DNA of 64,000 nucleotides from positions 806,001 to 870,000 of the forward strand of contig NZ_LWID01000001.1 in the NCBI RefSeq assembly GCF_029783845.1, read 5' to 3'. Position 1 is the stretch's first letter. Each line of letters starts with the position of its first letter. This document shows positions 56,119 through 64,000 of the stretch, piece after piece. Origin of the DNA: Volucribacter amazonae (GTDB taxonomy: Bacteria; Pseudomonadota; Gammaproteobacteria; Enterobacterales; Pasteurellaceae). The translations under genes and the position numbers were made by a program. Under the pieces are notes generated by a model. That model worked only from the letters and a program-made list of their open reading frames with translations, was not told the origin of the DNA and ran no database searches.

Positions 56119-57777
56119 ATGACAGATATAGCAATGACAATTAGCCTATTAGCTTTAGTGGCTATAATTGGTTTATGGCTAGGACATTGGAAAATTCGTG
56201 GGGTCGGTCTAGGAATTGGTGGTGTATTATTTGGTGGCATTATTGTGGCACATTTTACCCATCAATACGGCATTATGTTGGATACACACACCCTACACTT
56301 TATCCAAGAATTTGGCTTAATTTTATTTGTTTATACTATTGGTATCCAAGTCGGCCCCGGTTTTTTTGCCTCTTTGCGTCAAGCAGGATTAAAACTTAAT
56401 GCCCTTGCCAGTTTAATCGTGATACTTGGGGCAATGGTCATTATTGTGATTTATCAATGTACGGACATTTCTTTAGATATTTTACTAGGGATTTATTCTG
56501 GTGCAGTAACCAATACCCCATCATTAGGAGCGGGGCAACAAATTCTTGCTGAATTAGGTATGAAAAATCTAACTAGCACCATGGGAATTTCCTATGCCAT
56601 TGCCTATCCTTTCGGTATCTGTGGCATTTTATTGACAATGTGGCTAATTCGCTGGTTCTTTAAGGTTAAGCTTGATGAAGAAGCAAGACGTTTTGAACGT
56701 GAAAGTGGGCAAGAGCACGAGCATTTAATTAGCGTGAATATGAAAGTCACCAATCCCAATTTAGAGGGATTAGCCTTAAAAGATATTCCCGGCTTTGAAC
56801 ATAAAGAAGTGATTTGTTCAAGGCTAAAACGAGAGGATCAGGTCATTGTACCTAAAGCGGATACCTTAATTTACATTGGCGATTTATTACGCTTAGTGGG
56901 CGAATCTGCGGTATTAAAGAAAATGCAGTTAATTATTGGCGAAAAAGTGGACTCTTCCATTTCAATGAAAACCGATTATTTACGTTCTGAACGAGTAGTT
57001 GTCACGAACGAAAAGGTGCTTGGTAAAAAAATTCGCCAACTAGGTATTCATCAAAAATTTGGCGTTATGATATCACGACTAAACCGAGCAGGTATTGAAC
57101 TCGTGCCAACCGCAAATACCATTTTACAATTTGGCGATGTATTACATATTGTTGGACGAGTTGAATCCATAGAACCTGCCATTGCGGTCATTGGTAATGC
57201 TCAACAGAAATTACAGCAAGTACAAATGTTGCCCGTTTTTATTGGAATTGGATTAGGGGTTTTACTGGGATCAATTCCCTTTCATTTACCCGGCTTTCCT
57301 GTGGCATTAAAACTGGGATTAGCTGGAGGACCTTTGGTTGTAGCACTTATTTTGGCAAGAATAGGCAGTATCGGAAAATTATATTGGTTTATGCCACCGA
57401 GTGCGAACCTTGCTTTACGCGAAATTGGTATTGTGTTATTCCTTGCAGTGGTAGGATTAAAATCAGGAGGAAATTTTATGGATACCTTAATCAATGGCAA
57501 TGGATTAGAATGGATGGGGTACGGCGTGTTAATTACACTTATCCCGTTACTTACCGTAGGCATTATGGCACGACTTTATTTTAAATTGAATTATCTCAGT
57601 TTATGCGGATTATTAGCTGGCTCAATGACCGATCCCCCTGCCTTAGCCTTTGCTAATTCATTGAAAGAAGAAAGTGGTGCGGCTGCCTTATCCTATGCTA
57701 CCGTTTATCCTTTGGCGATGTTTTTACGGATTATTTCCCCTCAGTTATTGGCAATCTTGTTATGGACAGTAATGTGA
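56119..57777 (+). CDS. YidE/AspT-family transporter with two RCK_C domains
   Basis: A 552-residue inner-membrane protein. N-terminal helices 1-180 with the family motif [18 protein letters not shown]; two TrkA-C (RCK_C) regulatory domains in the middle (about residues 200-370, marked by [10 protein letters not shown] and GDVLHIVGR); C-terminal helices with [13 protein letters not shown]. It belongs to the AspT/YidE putative exchanger family. The ATG is preceded by a weak site. It is divergent from the YddA-type gene, an arrangement also present in H. influenzae. Substrate unknown. Confidence 0.85.
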   Translation: MTDIAMTISLLALVAIIGLWLGHWKIRGVGLGIGGVLFGGIIVAHFTHQYGIMLDTHTLHFIQEFGLILFVYTIGIQVGPGFFASLRQAGLKLNALASLIVILGAMVIIVIYQCTDISLDILLGIYSGAVTNTPSLGAGQQILAELGMKNLTSTMGISYAIAYPFGICGILLTMWLIRWFFKVKLDEEARRFERESGQEHEHLISVNMKVTNPNLEGLALKDIPGFEHKEVICSRLKREDQVIVPKADTLIYIGDLLRLVGESAVLKKMQLIIGEKVDSSISMKTDYLRSERVVVTNEKVLGKKIRQLGIHQKFGVMISRLNRAGIELVPTANTILQFGDVLHIVGRVESIEPAIAVIGNAQQKLQQVQMLPVFIGIGLGVLLGSIPFHLPGFPVALKLGLAGGPLVVALILARIGSIGKLYWFMPPSANLALREIGIVLFLAVVGLKSGGNFMDTLINGNGLEWMGYGVLITLIPLLTVGIMARLYFKLNYLSLCGLLAGSMTDPPALAFANSLKEESGAAALSYATVYPLAMFLRIISPQLLAILLWTVM

Positions 57778-57813
57778 AAAGAAATAAGAGAAAATAAAAA
57801 ATTGTTAAAAACA

Positions 57814-57840
57814 ACCGCACTTTTCTTCACTAAGTGCGGT
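57814..57840. terminator. Paired uptake sequences as terminator
   Basis: ACCGCACTT (57814-57822) and AAGTGCGGT (57832-57840) face each other across a 9-base loop, between the convergent yidE-like gene and iscX. T-runs lie on both sides. Confidence 0.85.
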
Positions 57841-57845
57841 CTATT

Positions 57846-58040
57846 TTATTCAAATTCTTCTAGCCATTTTAATAGAATAGCCTCTAAAATGGCTTCATTG
57901 GATTTCTCGGGATCATCATCAAATTCCTCAAGCTGACAAATCCACTGGTGCATATCGGTAAAACGCACTGTTTTGGGATCAAGTTCAGGATTGAGGTCAT
58001 ATAATGCCCAAGCGATTTCTTGTGAATCTGTCCATTTCAT
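57846..58040 (-). CDS. iscX: Fe-S assembly accessory protein IscX
   Basis: A 64-residue acidic protein: [20 protein letters not shown], then [14 protein letters not shown] and EEFDDDP. It binds IscS and modulates cluster assembly. I start at ATG 58040, which overlaps the fdx stop (TGATG); the codon before, TTG, could also serve. Last gene of the isc operon. Confidence 0.93.
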   Translation of the reverse strand: MKWTDSQEIAWALYDLNPELDPKTVRFTDMHQWICQLEEFDDDPEKSNEAILEAILLKWLEEFE

Positions 58041-58381
58041 CAATGATTTTCCTCACGAGCATGGTTTAGACTATATTTTGGAATTTCAATTACCAAATCT
58101 TCATCGCCTACAATACATTGGCAACTTAATCGGCTATCCACTTCCAAGCCCCAAGCTTTATCCAACATATCGTCTTCTTCATCGGTACTTTCATTTAACG
58201 AATCAAAACCTTCACGCACAATCACATGGCAGGTGGTACAAGCACAAGAACCATCACAAGCGTGTTCAATTTCAATGCCAGCCTCTAAGGCTTTTTCTAA
58301 CACATTATCCCCTTTTGCGGCATCAATAACCATTCCTTCAGGGCAAAGTGTTTCATGGGGTAAAAAGATAATTTTTGTCAT
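58040..58381 (-). CDS. fdx: Isc-type [2Fe-2S] ferredoxin
   Basis: A 113-residue adrenodoxin-type ferredoxin. The cluster ligands are in [16 protein letters not shown] (Cys-x5-Cys-x2-Cys spacing) and the last Cys in LSCQC. It delivers electrons for cluster assembly on IscU. It lies 13 bp after hscA and overlaps iscX. Confidence 0.95.
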   Translation of the reverse strand: MTKIIFLPHETLCPEGMVIDAAKGDNVLEKALEAGIEIEHACDGSCACTTCHVIVREGFDSLNESTDEEDDMLDKAWGLEVDSRLSCQCIVGDEDLVIEIPKYSLNHAREENH

Positions 58382-58394
58382 TTTTCACTCTCAA

Positions 58395-60254
58395 CTACGA
58401 CTTTTGAGCAATATCATCAACGGAATGTCCCGTTAATACTGCATTAATGGATTTATTCATACGTCTAGCGGCAAATTCTCTGGTTGCCTGATCAAGGGCT
58501 TTGATCCCCTGTTTAATAGCAACGGCATCTTGCTGCTGACGTAATTCATCTAAATTATGAATTGCCATTTTGACGGCGGCAAGCTCTTGTTCATTTAATA
58601 AACTTGCATCTTGTTGTAAGGCATTGCGTAAACTGGATAATACTCGTTCCGCCTCTACTTTTTGTTCGGCTAATAAACGTAACTGAATATCTTGTTTAGC
58701 ATTCTGCATTGAGGCGCGTAGCATATTGGCAATTTCTTCATCGGTTAAACCATAGGACGGTTTAACTTGAATAGAAGATTGAATTCCTGTGGATTTTTCC
58801 ATTGCGGTAACACTTAATAAGCCATCAGCATCTACTTGATAGGTTACTCTGACGTGAGCCGCTCCCGCTACCATTGCTGGAATACCACGTAAACTAAAAC
58901 GGGCTAATGAACGGCAATCCGCCACCATTTCTCGTTCGCCTTGTACCACATGCACCGTCATTGCGGTTTGCCCATCTTTGAATGTGGTAAACTCTTGCGC
59001 TCTTGCCACTGGAATCGTGGTGTTACGCGGAATAATTTTTTCCACCAAGCCCCCCATGGTTTCAATGCCAAGGGAAAGGGGAATCACATCAAGCAATAGC
59101 ATTTCGCTGTCAGGTTTATTGCCCGCTAAAATATCCGCTTGAATGGCAGCTCCTAATGCCACCACTTTATCGGGATCAATGGACGTTAATGGCGGTTTAT
59201 GGAAAAATGCTCCAACTTGCTCACGCACCGCAGGCACTCTGGTTGAACCCCCAACCATTACCACTTGTTGAACGTCCTCAAGGCTCACTTTGGCATCTTT
59301 TAACGCTCGGCGACAAGCCTGCAAAGAGCGTTTAATCAATGGCTCAATCAGCTGATTAAATTGTTCACGAGAAATGTTGCCTTGCCACTCGCCATATTGA
59401 ATATCCGCTTCTTGCTTTTCCGTTAAAGCGATTTTTGTGGCAATCGCCAGTTCAAGTAATTGACGGCGAGCTTGATCATTTTGTGGCGAATATTCTGCTT
59501 GCTGTGCAATCCAATCTGCCAATAAATGATCAAAATCATCGCCACCTAGAGCAGTATCACCACCCGTTGCCAATACTTCAAACACCCCTTTCGCTAAACG
59601 CAAGATAGAAATATCAAAAGTACCACCACCTAAATCATAAACGGCAATAACCCCCTCTTGCCCACTGTCCAAACCATAAGCAATGGCAGCAGCAGTAGGT
59701 TCATTGAGTAAACGCAACACATTGAGATTGGCTAATTTCGCTGCATCTTTTGTGGCTTGACGTTGTGCATCATCAAAATAAGCTGGAACAGTAATGACCG
59801 CCCCTGTTAATTCTCCGCCTAAGCGTTGTTCGGCAAGTGCGGTCAGTTTTTGCAAAATTTTGGCAGAAACCTCAATAGGGGAATATTGCCCTTGAACTGT
59901 ATTTAATAATGGCAAGCCATTTTCGCTTGAGCTAAATTGATAAGGTAAATGGGGATAACGCGCTTGTACGTCCGCCAAACTACGTCCGATTAAACGCTTG
60001 ACCGATACAATCGTATCCTGCGGGAATTCACTGGCTAACGCCCTTGCTTCATTGCCGACCAAGGTTTGTTGTGGGTTAAAATGTACAACAGAGGGCAATA
60101 ATGCACGCTGGTGTTCATCTAATAAAATATCGGCATGCCCATTGCGTACCGTTGCCACCAAGGAATTAGTTGTGCCTAAATCAATGCCCACCGCTAAACG
60201 GTGTTGGTGTGGTGCCGCACTTTGTCCGGGTTCAGCAATTTGTAATAATGCCAT
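58395..60254 (-). CDS. hscA: Fe-S cluster assembly chaperone HscA
   Basis: Hsp70-type chaperone of IscU. The 619-residue protein has the ATPase domain ([36 protein letters not shown]) and a substrate-binding domain ([12 protein letters not shown]). It works with HscB to release clusters from IscU. It is 36 bp after hscB. Length equals E. coli HscA (616). Confidence 0.96.
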   Translation of the reverse strand: MALLQIAEPGQSAAPHQHRLAVGIDLGTTNSLVATVRNGHADILLDEHQRALLPSVVHFNPQQTLVGNEARALASEFPQDTIVSVKRLIGRSLADVQARYPHLPYQFSSSENGLPLLNTVQGQYSPIEVSAKILQKLTALAEQRLGGELTGAVITVPAYFDDAQRQATKDAAKLANLNVLRLLNEPTAAAIAYGLDSGQEGVIAVYDLGGGTFDISILRLAKGVFEVLATGGDTALGGDDFDHLLADWIAQQAEYSPQNDQARRQLLELAIATKIALTEKQEADIQYGEWQGNISREQFNQLIEPLIKRSLQACRRALKDAKVSLEDVQQVVMVGGSTRVPAVREQVGAFFHKPPLTSIDPDKVVALGAAIQADILAGNKPDSEMLLLDVIPLSLGIETMGGLVEKIIPRNTTIPVARAQEFTTFKDGQTAMTVHVVQGEREMVADCRSLARFSLRGIPAMVAGAAHVRVTYQVDADGLLSVTAMEKSTGIQSSIQVKPSYGLTDEEIANMLRASMQNAKQDIQLRLLAEQKVEAERVLSSLRNALQQDASLLNEQELAAVKMAIHNLDELRQQQDAVAIKQGIKALDQATREFAARRMNKSINAVLTGHSVDDIAQKS

Positions 60255-60290
60255 CTCTTTTCTCTTTATATGATTAACTTCTTTTTAAGT

Positions 60291-60809
60291 TTAAAAGCCA
60301 GCCAGTTGATCTTCTATCCGCTCAATTTCTTGTTCTAATTTTTTGATAAATTTTAGACGATCAATATGTAGTTTACTTTGCTGCCATTGTTGTTGCTCAA
60401 TTTCCGTTGCAAGTGCGGTCAGTTCTTGAGATTTTTTTTCATTTAATGTTTGTTGTAACGACAACAAATCTTGTTCATTTTGGCTTTGTTCAATTTCTTC
60501 TAATTGTTCACGCCAACCCATTTGTTCCATAAGAAACGCCATATCATGGGTGGTATTTTCTTTATCAATAGCTTGTCCTGTGGCAATTTCAACAATGGCT
60601 TCCGCTCGCAAAATAGGATCTTTAAGCTGTTGATAAGCATCATTTATTTGGGAAGAGCGTTGTAACGCTTCCCGTTGCTGTTGGTCATCTTGTGCCGCAA
60701 AATTATCAGGGTGCAAACTTTTTTGTAAGGCAAGATAACGTTGTGATAACTGATTTAAATCAAGCTGGAAACTCACAGGGAGATCAAATAGCTGAAAATG
60801 ATTTTGCAT
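60291..60809 (-). CDS. hscB: J-type co-chaperone HscB
   Basis: A 172-residue protein with an N-terminal J-domain (HPD in LQKSLHPDNFAAQ, about residue 35) and a C-terminal three-helix domain (coiled coil, QEIERIEDQLAGF) that binds IscU. It stimulates the HscA ATPase. A Hin-type uptake core is in the gene near 60411. Follows iscA by 10 bp. Confidence 0.95.
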   Translation of the reverse strand: MQNHFQLFDLPVSFQLDLNQLSQRYLALQKSLHPDNFAAQDDQQQREALQRSSQINDAYQQLKDPILRAEAIVEIATGQAIDKENTTHDMAFLMEQMGWREQLEEIEQSQNEQDLLSLQQTLNEKKSQELTALATEIEQQQWQQSKLHIDRLKFIKKLEQEIERIEDQLAGF

Positions 60810-60819
60810 AGCTTAACCT

Positions 60820-61182
60820 TTATACATTAAAACTTTCACCACAACCACATTGATCCTTAACATTTGGATTATGGAATTTAAATCCCTCATTTAACCCTTC
60901 TTTTGTGAAGTCCAATATTGTTCCTTCTAAATACACAAGGCTTTTAGCGTCCACAATAACTTTTACACCATGTTGCTCAAACACTTGATCATCTTCATTT
61001 AATTCATCAACAAATTCAAGTACATAAGCCAATCCTGAACAACCTGAGGTTTTGATACCAAGCCGTAAGCCAATTCCCTTTCCCCGATTGGCTAAAAAGG
61101 TTTTAACACGTTGTGCCGCCGCCTCGGTTAATCCCACACCCGTAACAGGCGGAACAGACAAATGTTGTTGTACTGATGACAT
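60820..61182 (-). CDS. iscA: Iron-sulfur cluster carrier IscA
   Basis: A-type carrier of 120 residues. Ligand Cys are in [14 protein letters not shown] and the C-terminal QCGCGESF. I start at ATG 61182 ([15 protein letters not shown]), behind GGGAG; a TTG four codons upstream would have no ribosome site. The N-terminus is about 13 residues longer than E. coli IscA (107). Confidence 0.92.
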   Translation of the reverse strand: MSSVQQHLSVPPVTGVGLTEAAAQRVKTFLANRGKGIGLRLGIKTSGCSGLAYVLEFVDELNEDDQVFEQHGVKVIVDAKSLVYLEGTILDFTKEGLNEGFKFHNPNVKDQCGCGESFNV

Positions 61183-61206
61183 AAAGGCTCCCAAATTAAG
61201 TTTATA

Positions 61207-61222
61207 GGGCGTGTTGACGCCC
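61207..61222 (-). promoter_or_regulatory. Hairpin in the iscU-iscA gap
   Basis: GGGCGT (61207-61212) and ACGCCC (61217-61222) with loop GTTG. A like hairpin, same stem bases, is in the iscS-iscU gap. There is no T-run, so processing or mRNA protection is more likely than termination. Confidence 0.5.
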
Positions 61223-61257
61223 TACATAAATCAAAACACAAGTAGTCAAATTGGGGA

Positions 61258-61641
61258 TTATTCGCCTTTTTTCGCTTTATAATCCGCAATCGCTGCTTTA
61301 ATCGCATCTTCTGCCAAAATAGAACAATGCACTTTCACTGGCGGTAGCTCTAATTCCTCAGCAATTTGGCTATTTTTAATCGCTTGTGCTTCATCAAGAG
61401 ATTTGCCTTTTACCCATTCAGTAATCAATGAACTGGACGCAATAGCAGAGCCACAACCATAGGTTTTGAACTTCGCATCTTCAATAATGCCTTGTTCATT
61501 CACTTTAATTTGCAGTTGCATCACATCACCACAAGCAGGTGCACCGACCATACCTGTTCCTACATCAGCCGCTTTTTTATCAAAAGAACCCACATTGCGT
61601 GGATTTTCATAATGATCAATCACTTTGTCACTGTATGCCAT
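61258..61641 (-). CDS. iscU: Fe-S cluster scaffold protein IscU
   Basis: A 127-residue scaffold with the three ligand Cys: GAPACGDVMQL (Cys37), YGCGSAIASSSL (Cys63) and VHCSILAEDAIK (Cys106), and the HscA-binding LPPVK motif (ELPPVKVHC). It is 76 bp before iscA and 91 bp after iscS on the minus strand. Confidence 0.97.
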   Translation of the reverse strand: MAYSDKVIDHYENPRNVGSFDKKAADVGTGMVGAPACGDVMQLQIKVNEQGIIEDAKFKTYGCGSAIASSSLITEWVKGKSLDEAQAIKNSQIAEELELPPVKVHCSILAEDAIKAAIADYKAKKGE

Positions 61642-61699
61642 TTTATTTTCCTAACCTTAATATACTTATTAAATAAGCAATATGCTTAACCTTTGTTAT

Positions 61700-61717
61700 G
61701 GGCGTGAAACTACGCCC
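61700..61717 (-). promoter_or_regulatory. Hairpin in the iscS-iscU gap
   Basis: GGGCGT (61700-61705) and ACGCCC (61712-61717) with loop GAAACT. Same stem sequence as the hairpin at 61207-61222. It lies 16 bp beyond the iscS stop. Confidence 0.5.
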
Positions 61718-61732
61718 GCTATTTTATGAATA

Positions 61733-62947
61733 TTAATGATGCGACCATTCAATGGTAGAAAGATCGATCCCCTCTTTATGCATATCCCATAATGGCGATA
61801 AATCACGCAGTTTTGTTACCGCTTTCTTCACTAACTCAATGGTATAATCAATTTCTTCTTCTGTGGTATAACGACCAACGGTAAAACGAATTGAGCTATG
61901 GGCTAATTCATCATTCAAACCTAAGGCACGTAATACATAGGAAGGTTCAAGGCTGGCTGAAGTACAAGCAGATCCTGATGATACAGCAATATCACGCAAG
62001 GACATCATTAAAGATTCGCCTTCCACAAAATTGAAACTGATATTTAAATTATTATCAATGCGATGATCCATAGAACCATTCACATAGGTTTCTTCAATAT
62101 CTTTTAAGCCATTGTATAAACGATCACGCAAGGCTTTTAAACGAGGCATTTCTGTTGCCATTTCTTCCTTACAAATACGATAAGCCTCGCCCATACCAAC
62201 AATTTGATGCACAGGTAAAGTGCCTGAACGCATACCACGTTCATGCCCACCGCCATGAATTAATGCCTCTAATCTGACACGCGGTTTACGGCGAACATAT
62301 AATGCCCCAATCCCTTTTGGACCATAGAGTTTATGGCTTGACATTGACATTAAGTCCACTTTTAATTCTGCCAAATTAATCGGTAATTTTCCTACGCTCT
62401 GTGTCGCATCAACATGGAAAATAATTTTACGTTCACGACATAACTCGCCAATAGCCGCAATATCTTGAATCACACCGATTTCATTGTTGACATGCATAAT
62501 AGACACTAAAATGGTGTCATCACGCATCGCCGCTTTTAGCTCATCTAAATCAATAAGCCCATCAGATTTAGGGGCTAAATAGGTTACTTCAAATCCTTCA
62601 CGCTCTAATTGACGGCAAGTATCTAGCACTGCCTTATGCTCTGTTTTACAAGTGATAATATGTTTACCCTTGTTTTGGTAAAAATGTGCCGCCCCTTTAA
62701 TAGCAAGGTTATCTGCCTCTGTTGCACCAGAAGTAAACACAATCTCTCTTGAATCTGCACCAATAAGCTCAGCAATTTGATTACGAGCAACATCTACCGC
62801 CTCTTCTGCTGTCCAACCAAATTTATGGGAACGTGAGGCAGGATTACCAAATACCCCCTCAACGGTTAAATATTCCATCATTTTCTTTGCTACACGCTCA
62901 TCAACAGGACAAGTTGCAGCATAATCCAAATAAATTGGTAATTTCAT
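61733..62947 (-). CDS. iscS: Cysteine desulfurase IscS
   Basis: PLP enzyme that takes sulfur from cysteine for Fe-S clusters and tRNA thiolation. The 404-residue protein starts [16 protein letters not shown], has the PLP-Lys motif [12 protein letters not shown] (about residue 206) and active-site Cys in [13 protein letters not shown] (about residue 328). I start at ATG 62947, 5 bases after AGGAG; a GTG two codons upstream overlaps that site. Confidence 0.97.
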   Translation of the reverse strand: MKLPIYLDYAATCPVDERVAKKMMEYLTVEGVFGNPASRSHKFGWTAEEAVDVARNQIAELIGADSREIVFTSGATEADNLAIKGAAHFYQNKGKHIITCKTEHKAVLDTCRQLEREGFEVTYLAPKSDGLIDLDELKAAMRDDTILVSIMHVNNEIGVIQDIAAIGELCRERKIIFHVDATQSVGKLPINLAELKVDLMSMSSHKLYGPKGIGALYVRRKPRVRLEALIHGGGHERGMRSGTLPVHQIVGMGEAYRICKEEMATEMPRLKALRDRLYNGLKDIEETYVNGSMDHRIDNNLNISFNFVEGESLMMSLRDIAVSSGSACTSASLEPSYVLRALGLNDELAHSSIRFTVGRYTTEEEIDYTIELVKKAVTKLRDLSPLWDMHKEGIDLSTIEWSHH

Positions 62948-62980
62948 TTTCACTCCTAACCAAACTATCGTGTTACCAAA

Positions 62981-63457
62981 TTAACGATTGACAACCAACA
63001 AACTCTCTAACTTATGGGGATAAGCAGAAGATAATTTTTGTTGTACTTGTTTTTCATAATGTTTATCTACTAACTCAGCTAAAGTAATTTCATTTAAAAA
63101 TTGTTCAATGCGCAAACTTAATTGGTCCCATAAGGAATGGGTAAGACATTCATGCCCACCTTGACAATTTCCCTTACCTAAGCATTTTGTTACATTAATA
63201 TTTTCATTGACAGCAGCAATTATCATACCAATAGAAATTTTGTTACTGGCATAGCCTAAACAATAACCACCGCCTGGGCCTCTTACGCTTTTCACCAAAC
63301 CATGACGCCTTAATTTAGCAAATAACTGCTCTAAATAGGACAAAGAAATATGCTGTCGCTCAGAAATATCCGCAAGTGTTACGGGCTTTTCATTAGAATA
63401 CAAAGCAATATCTAAAATCGCTGTAACAGCATAACGTCCTTTTGAAGTCAATTTCAT
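62981..63457 (-). CDS. iscR: Fe-S-sensing regulator IscR
   Basis: A 158-residue Rrf2-family regulator. The HTH is in the first 60 residues ([40 protein letters not shown]). Cluster ligands Cys92, Cys98 and Cys104 are in [17 protein letters not shown]. Holo-IscR represses its own operon; an operator-like site is upstream. First gene of isc, 34 bp ahead of iscS. Confidence 0.96.
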   Translation of the reverse strand: MKLTSKGRYAVTAILDIALYSNEKPVTLADISERQHISLSYLEQLFAKLRRHGLVKSVRGPGGGYCLGYASNKISIGMIIAAVNENINVTKCLGKGNCQGGHECLTHSLWDQLSLRIEQFLNEITLAELVDKHYEKQVQQKLSSAYPHKLESLLVVNR

Positions 63458-63491
63458 TGTAACGTCCCTAGCTTAATGATGAATAGCAGAG

Positions 63492-63523
63492 ATCTTACAT
63501 AACCTATTAAATTAGTCAACTAT
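63492..63523 (-). promoter_or_regulatory. isc promoter with IscR type-1 site
   Basis: On the minus strand: -35 TTGACT (63514-63519), 16-bp spacer, -10 TAAGAT (63492-63497). Overlapping it, 63499-63523 reads ATAGTTGACTAATTTAATAG, then GTTAT. This matches the type-1 IscR consensus ATASYYGACTRWWWYAGTCR, then RSTAT, at most positions. Confidence 0.75.
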
Positions 63524-63557
63524 TTAGCCATTGAATCTATAAATTAAACCAATAGGA

Positions 63558-64000
63558 CTAGCGAATATGCCGTTTAACCGCACTCAACATACCTTGTAAA
63601 ATATTTAATTCATTTTGTTCAATGCCTGAACGATAATAAAAACGCCGAAGTTTTTGCATTACCCCTTGATTTTGAATAAAACCAAGCTGTTGATAAAGTG
63701 CTTCCGTTTGTTGTAAAAAATGTTCTAACTGCTTTGCGGTCGGTAAATTAGTTAAAGGACAATCTTTAGTTTGGCTCTGAGTATGCTGCAACCAAGCCAT
63801 ACGCAATTCATAGCTAATTAATTGAACCGCCATGGCTAAATTCAATGATGAATAAGCAGGATTAGCAGGAATCGCAAGATGATAATGACATTGCAATAAC
63901 TCAGCATTGGTTAATCCTACTCGCTCCCGCCCAAAAACAATCGCCACGTTATGCCCTAGCATTGCTTGTTGTATCACTAATTGTGCATTTTGACGAGGAT
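63558..64000 (-). CDS. trmJ: tRNA (cytidine/uridine-2'-O)-methyltransferase TrmJ, 3' part
   Basis: SPOUT methyltransferase that modifies position 32 of some tRNAs. About 147 residues are inside the window; the frame stays open to the edge (residues PRQNAQLVIQQAM), so the 5' part lies beyond 64000. Motifs: VAIVFGRERVGLTNAELLQC and IPANPAYSSLNLAMAVQLIS, the cofactor-binding SPOUT knot. It is upstream of iscR as in E. coli. Confidence 0.93.
   Translation of the reverse strand, partial: PRQNAQLVIQQAMLGHNVAIVFGRERVGLTNAELLQCHYHLAIPANPAYSSLNLAMAVQLISYELRMAWLQHTQSQTKDCPLTNLPTAKQLEHFLQQTEALYQQLGFIQNQGVMQKLRRFYYRSGIEQNELNILQGMLSAVKRHIR

Noticed and set aside
61183..61194. Longer iscA starting with TTG at 61194
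   Set aside because: The codons overlap the GGGAG ribosome site that serves ATG 61182.

Overview
The window is a piece of a chromosome from the family Pasteurellaceae (Gammaproteobacteria). The gene content, local gene order and AT-rich codon use fit this family. About 30 copies of the DNA uptake core AAGTGCGGT (or its complement ACCGCACTT) are scattered through genes and intergenic regions. This is the Haemophilus influenzae (Hin) form of the uptake signal, not the Actinobacillus pleuropneumoniae form. Intact argCBH, ilvGMD, gltBD and fhuCDBA make the organism more self-sufficient than H. influenzae. I cannot name the genus with confidence; Avibacterium, Pasteurella, Aggregatibacter, Rodentibacter or a relative are all possible.

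Layout. 0-3.8 kb (minus): LPS inner-core genes waaC, waaF and hldD, then a YigL-type phosphatase. 3.9-8.2 kb: a branched-chain amino acid operon with an attenuator, ilvL-ilvG-ilvM-ilvD. 8.2-9.3 kb: a decayed IS630-type insertion sequence lying in a repeat element. 9.3-14 kb: a BamE/OmpA-type lipoprotein, then glycyl-radical enzyme YjjI, its activase YjjW and a NupC-type nucleoside permease. 14-18 kb: promoter, TPP riboswitch, a 23-codon small ORF, a ThiZ/X/Y pyrimidine-precursor ABC transporter and an MFS carrier. 18-19.7 kb: HTH regulator, Opa-like barrel and a small lipoprotein. 20-27.6 kb (minus): gltD, gltB and asnB, for ammonia and amide nitrogen assimilation. 28.2-31.5 kb: an accessory cluster with an HTH regulator, Sel1-type proteins, three DUF805 membrane proteins and gene relics. 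31.6-35.5 kb: galE, ampG-like, adk and a uracil-DNA-glycosylase-superfamily protein. 35.7-41.7 kb: fhuC-fhuD-fhuB-fhuA hydroxamate siderophore uptake. 41.9-44.9 kb: prfB (programmed +1 frameshift) and lysS. 45-46.8 kb: preQ1 riboswitch and queCDE. 46.8-49.5 kb: a second accessory cluster lying between intact queE and a decayed queE copy. 49.57-49.75 kb: tRNA-Arg(TCT) and tRNA-Pro(TGG). 49.9-54.1 kb: folD, argC, argB, argH. 54.1-57.8 kb: a YddA/SbmA-type ABC exporter and a YidE/AspT-type transporter. 57.8-63.5 kb (minus): the complete isc operon (iscR-S-U-A-hscB-hscA-fdx-iscX) behind an IscR-type operator, then the 3' part of trmJ.

The most unusual signal is a family of short palindromic repeats: about 11 copies or fragments, full length 104-107 bp, ending in TATAG...CTATA. 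From memory they resemble the neisserial Correia elements, both at the ends and in the interior. Two 34-bp miniature derivatives, one copy ending at the IS630-like element, and a second hairpin family next to two copies suggest an active or recently active MITE system. Other leads are a G9 tract inside the fhuA-like receptor gene, a small ORF placed under the TPP riboswitch, and two accessory clusters that share DUF805, HTH and lipoprotein genes, one of them flanked by a duplicated queE.
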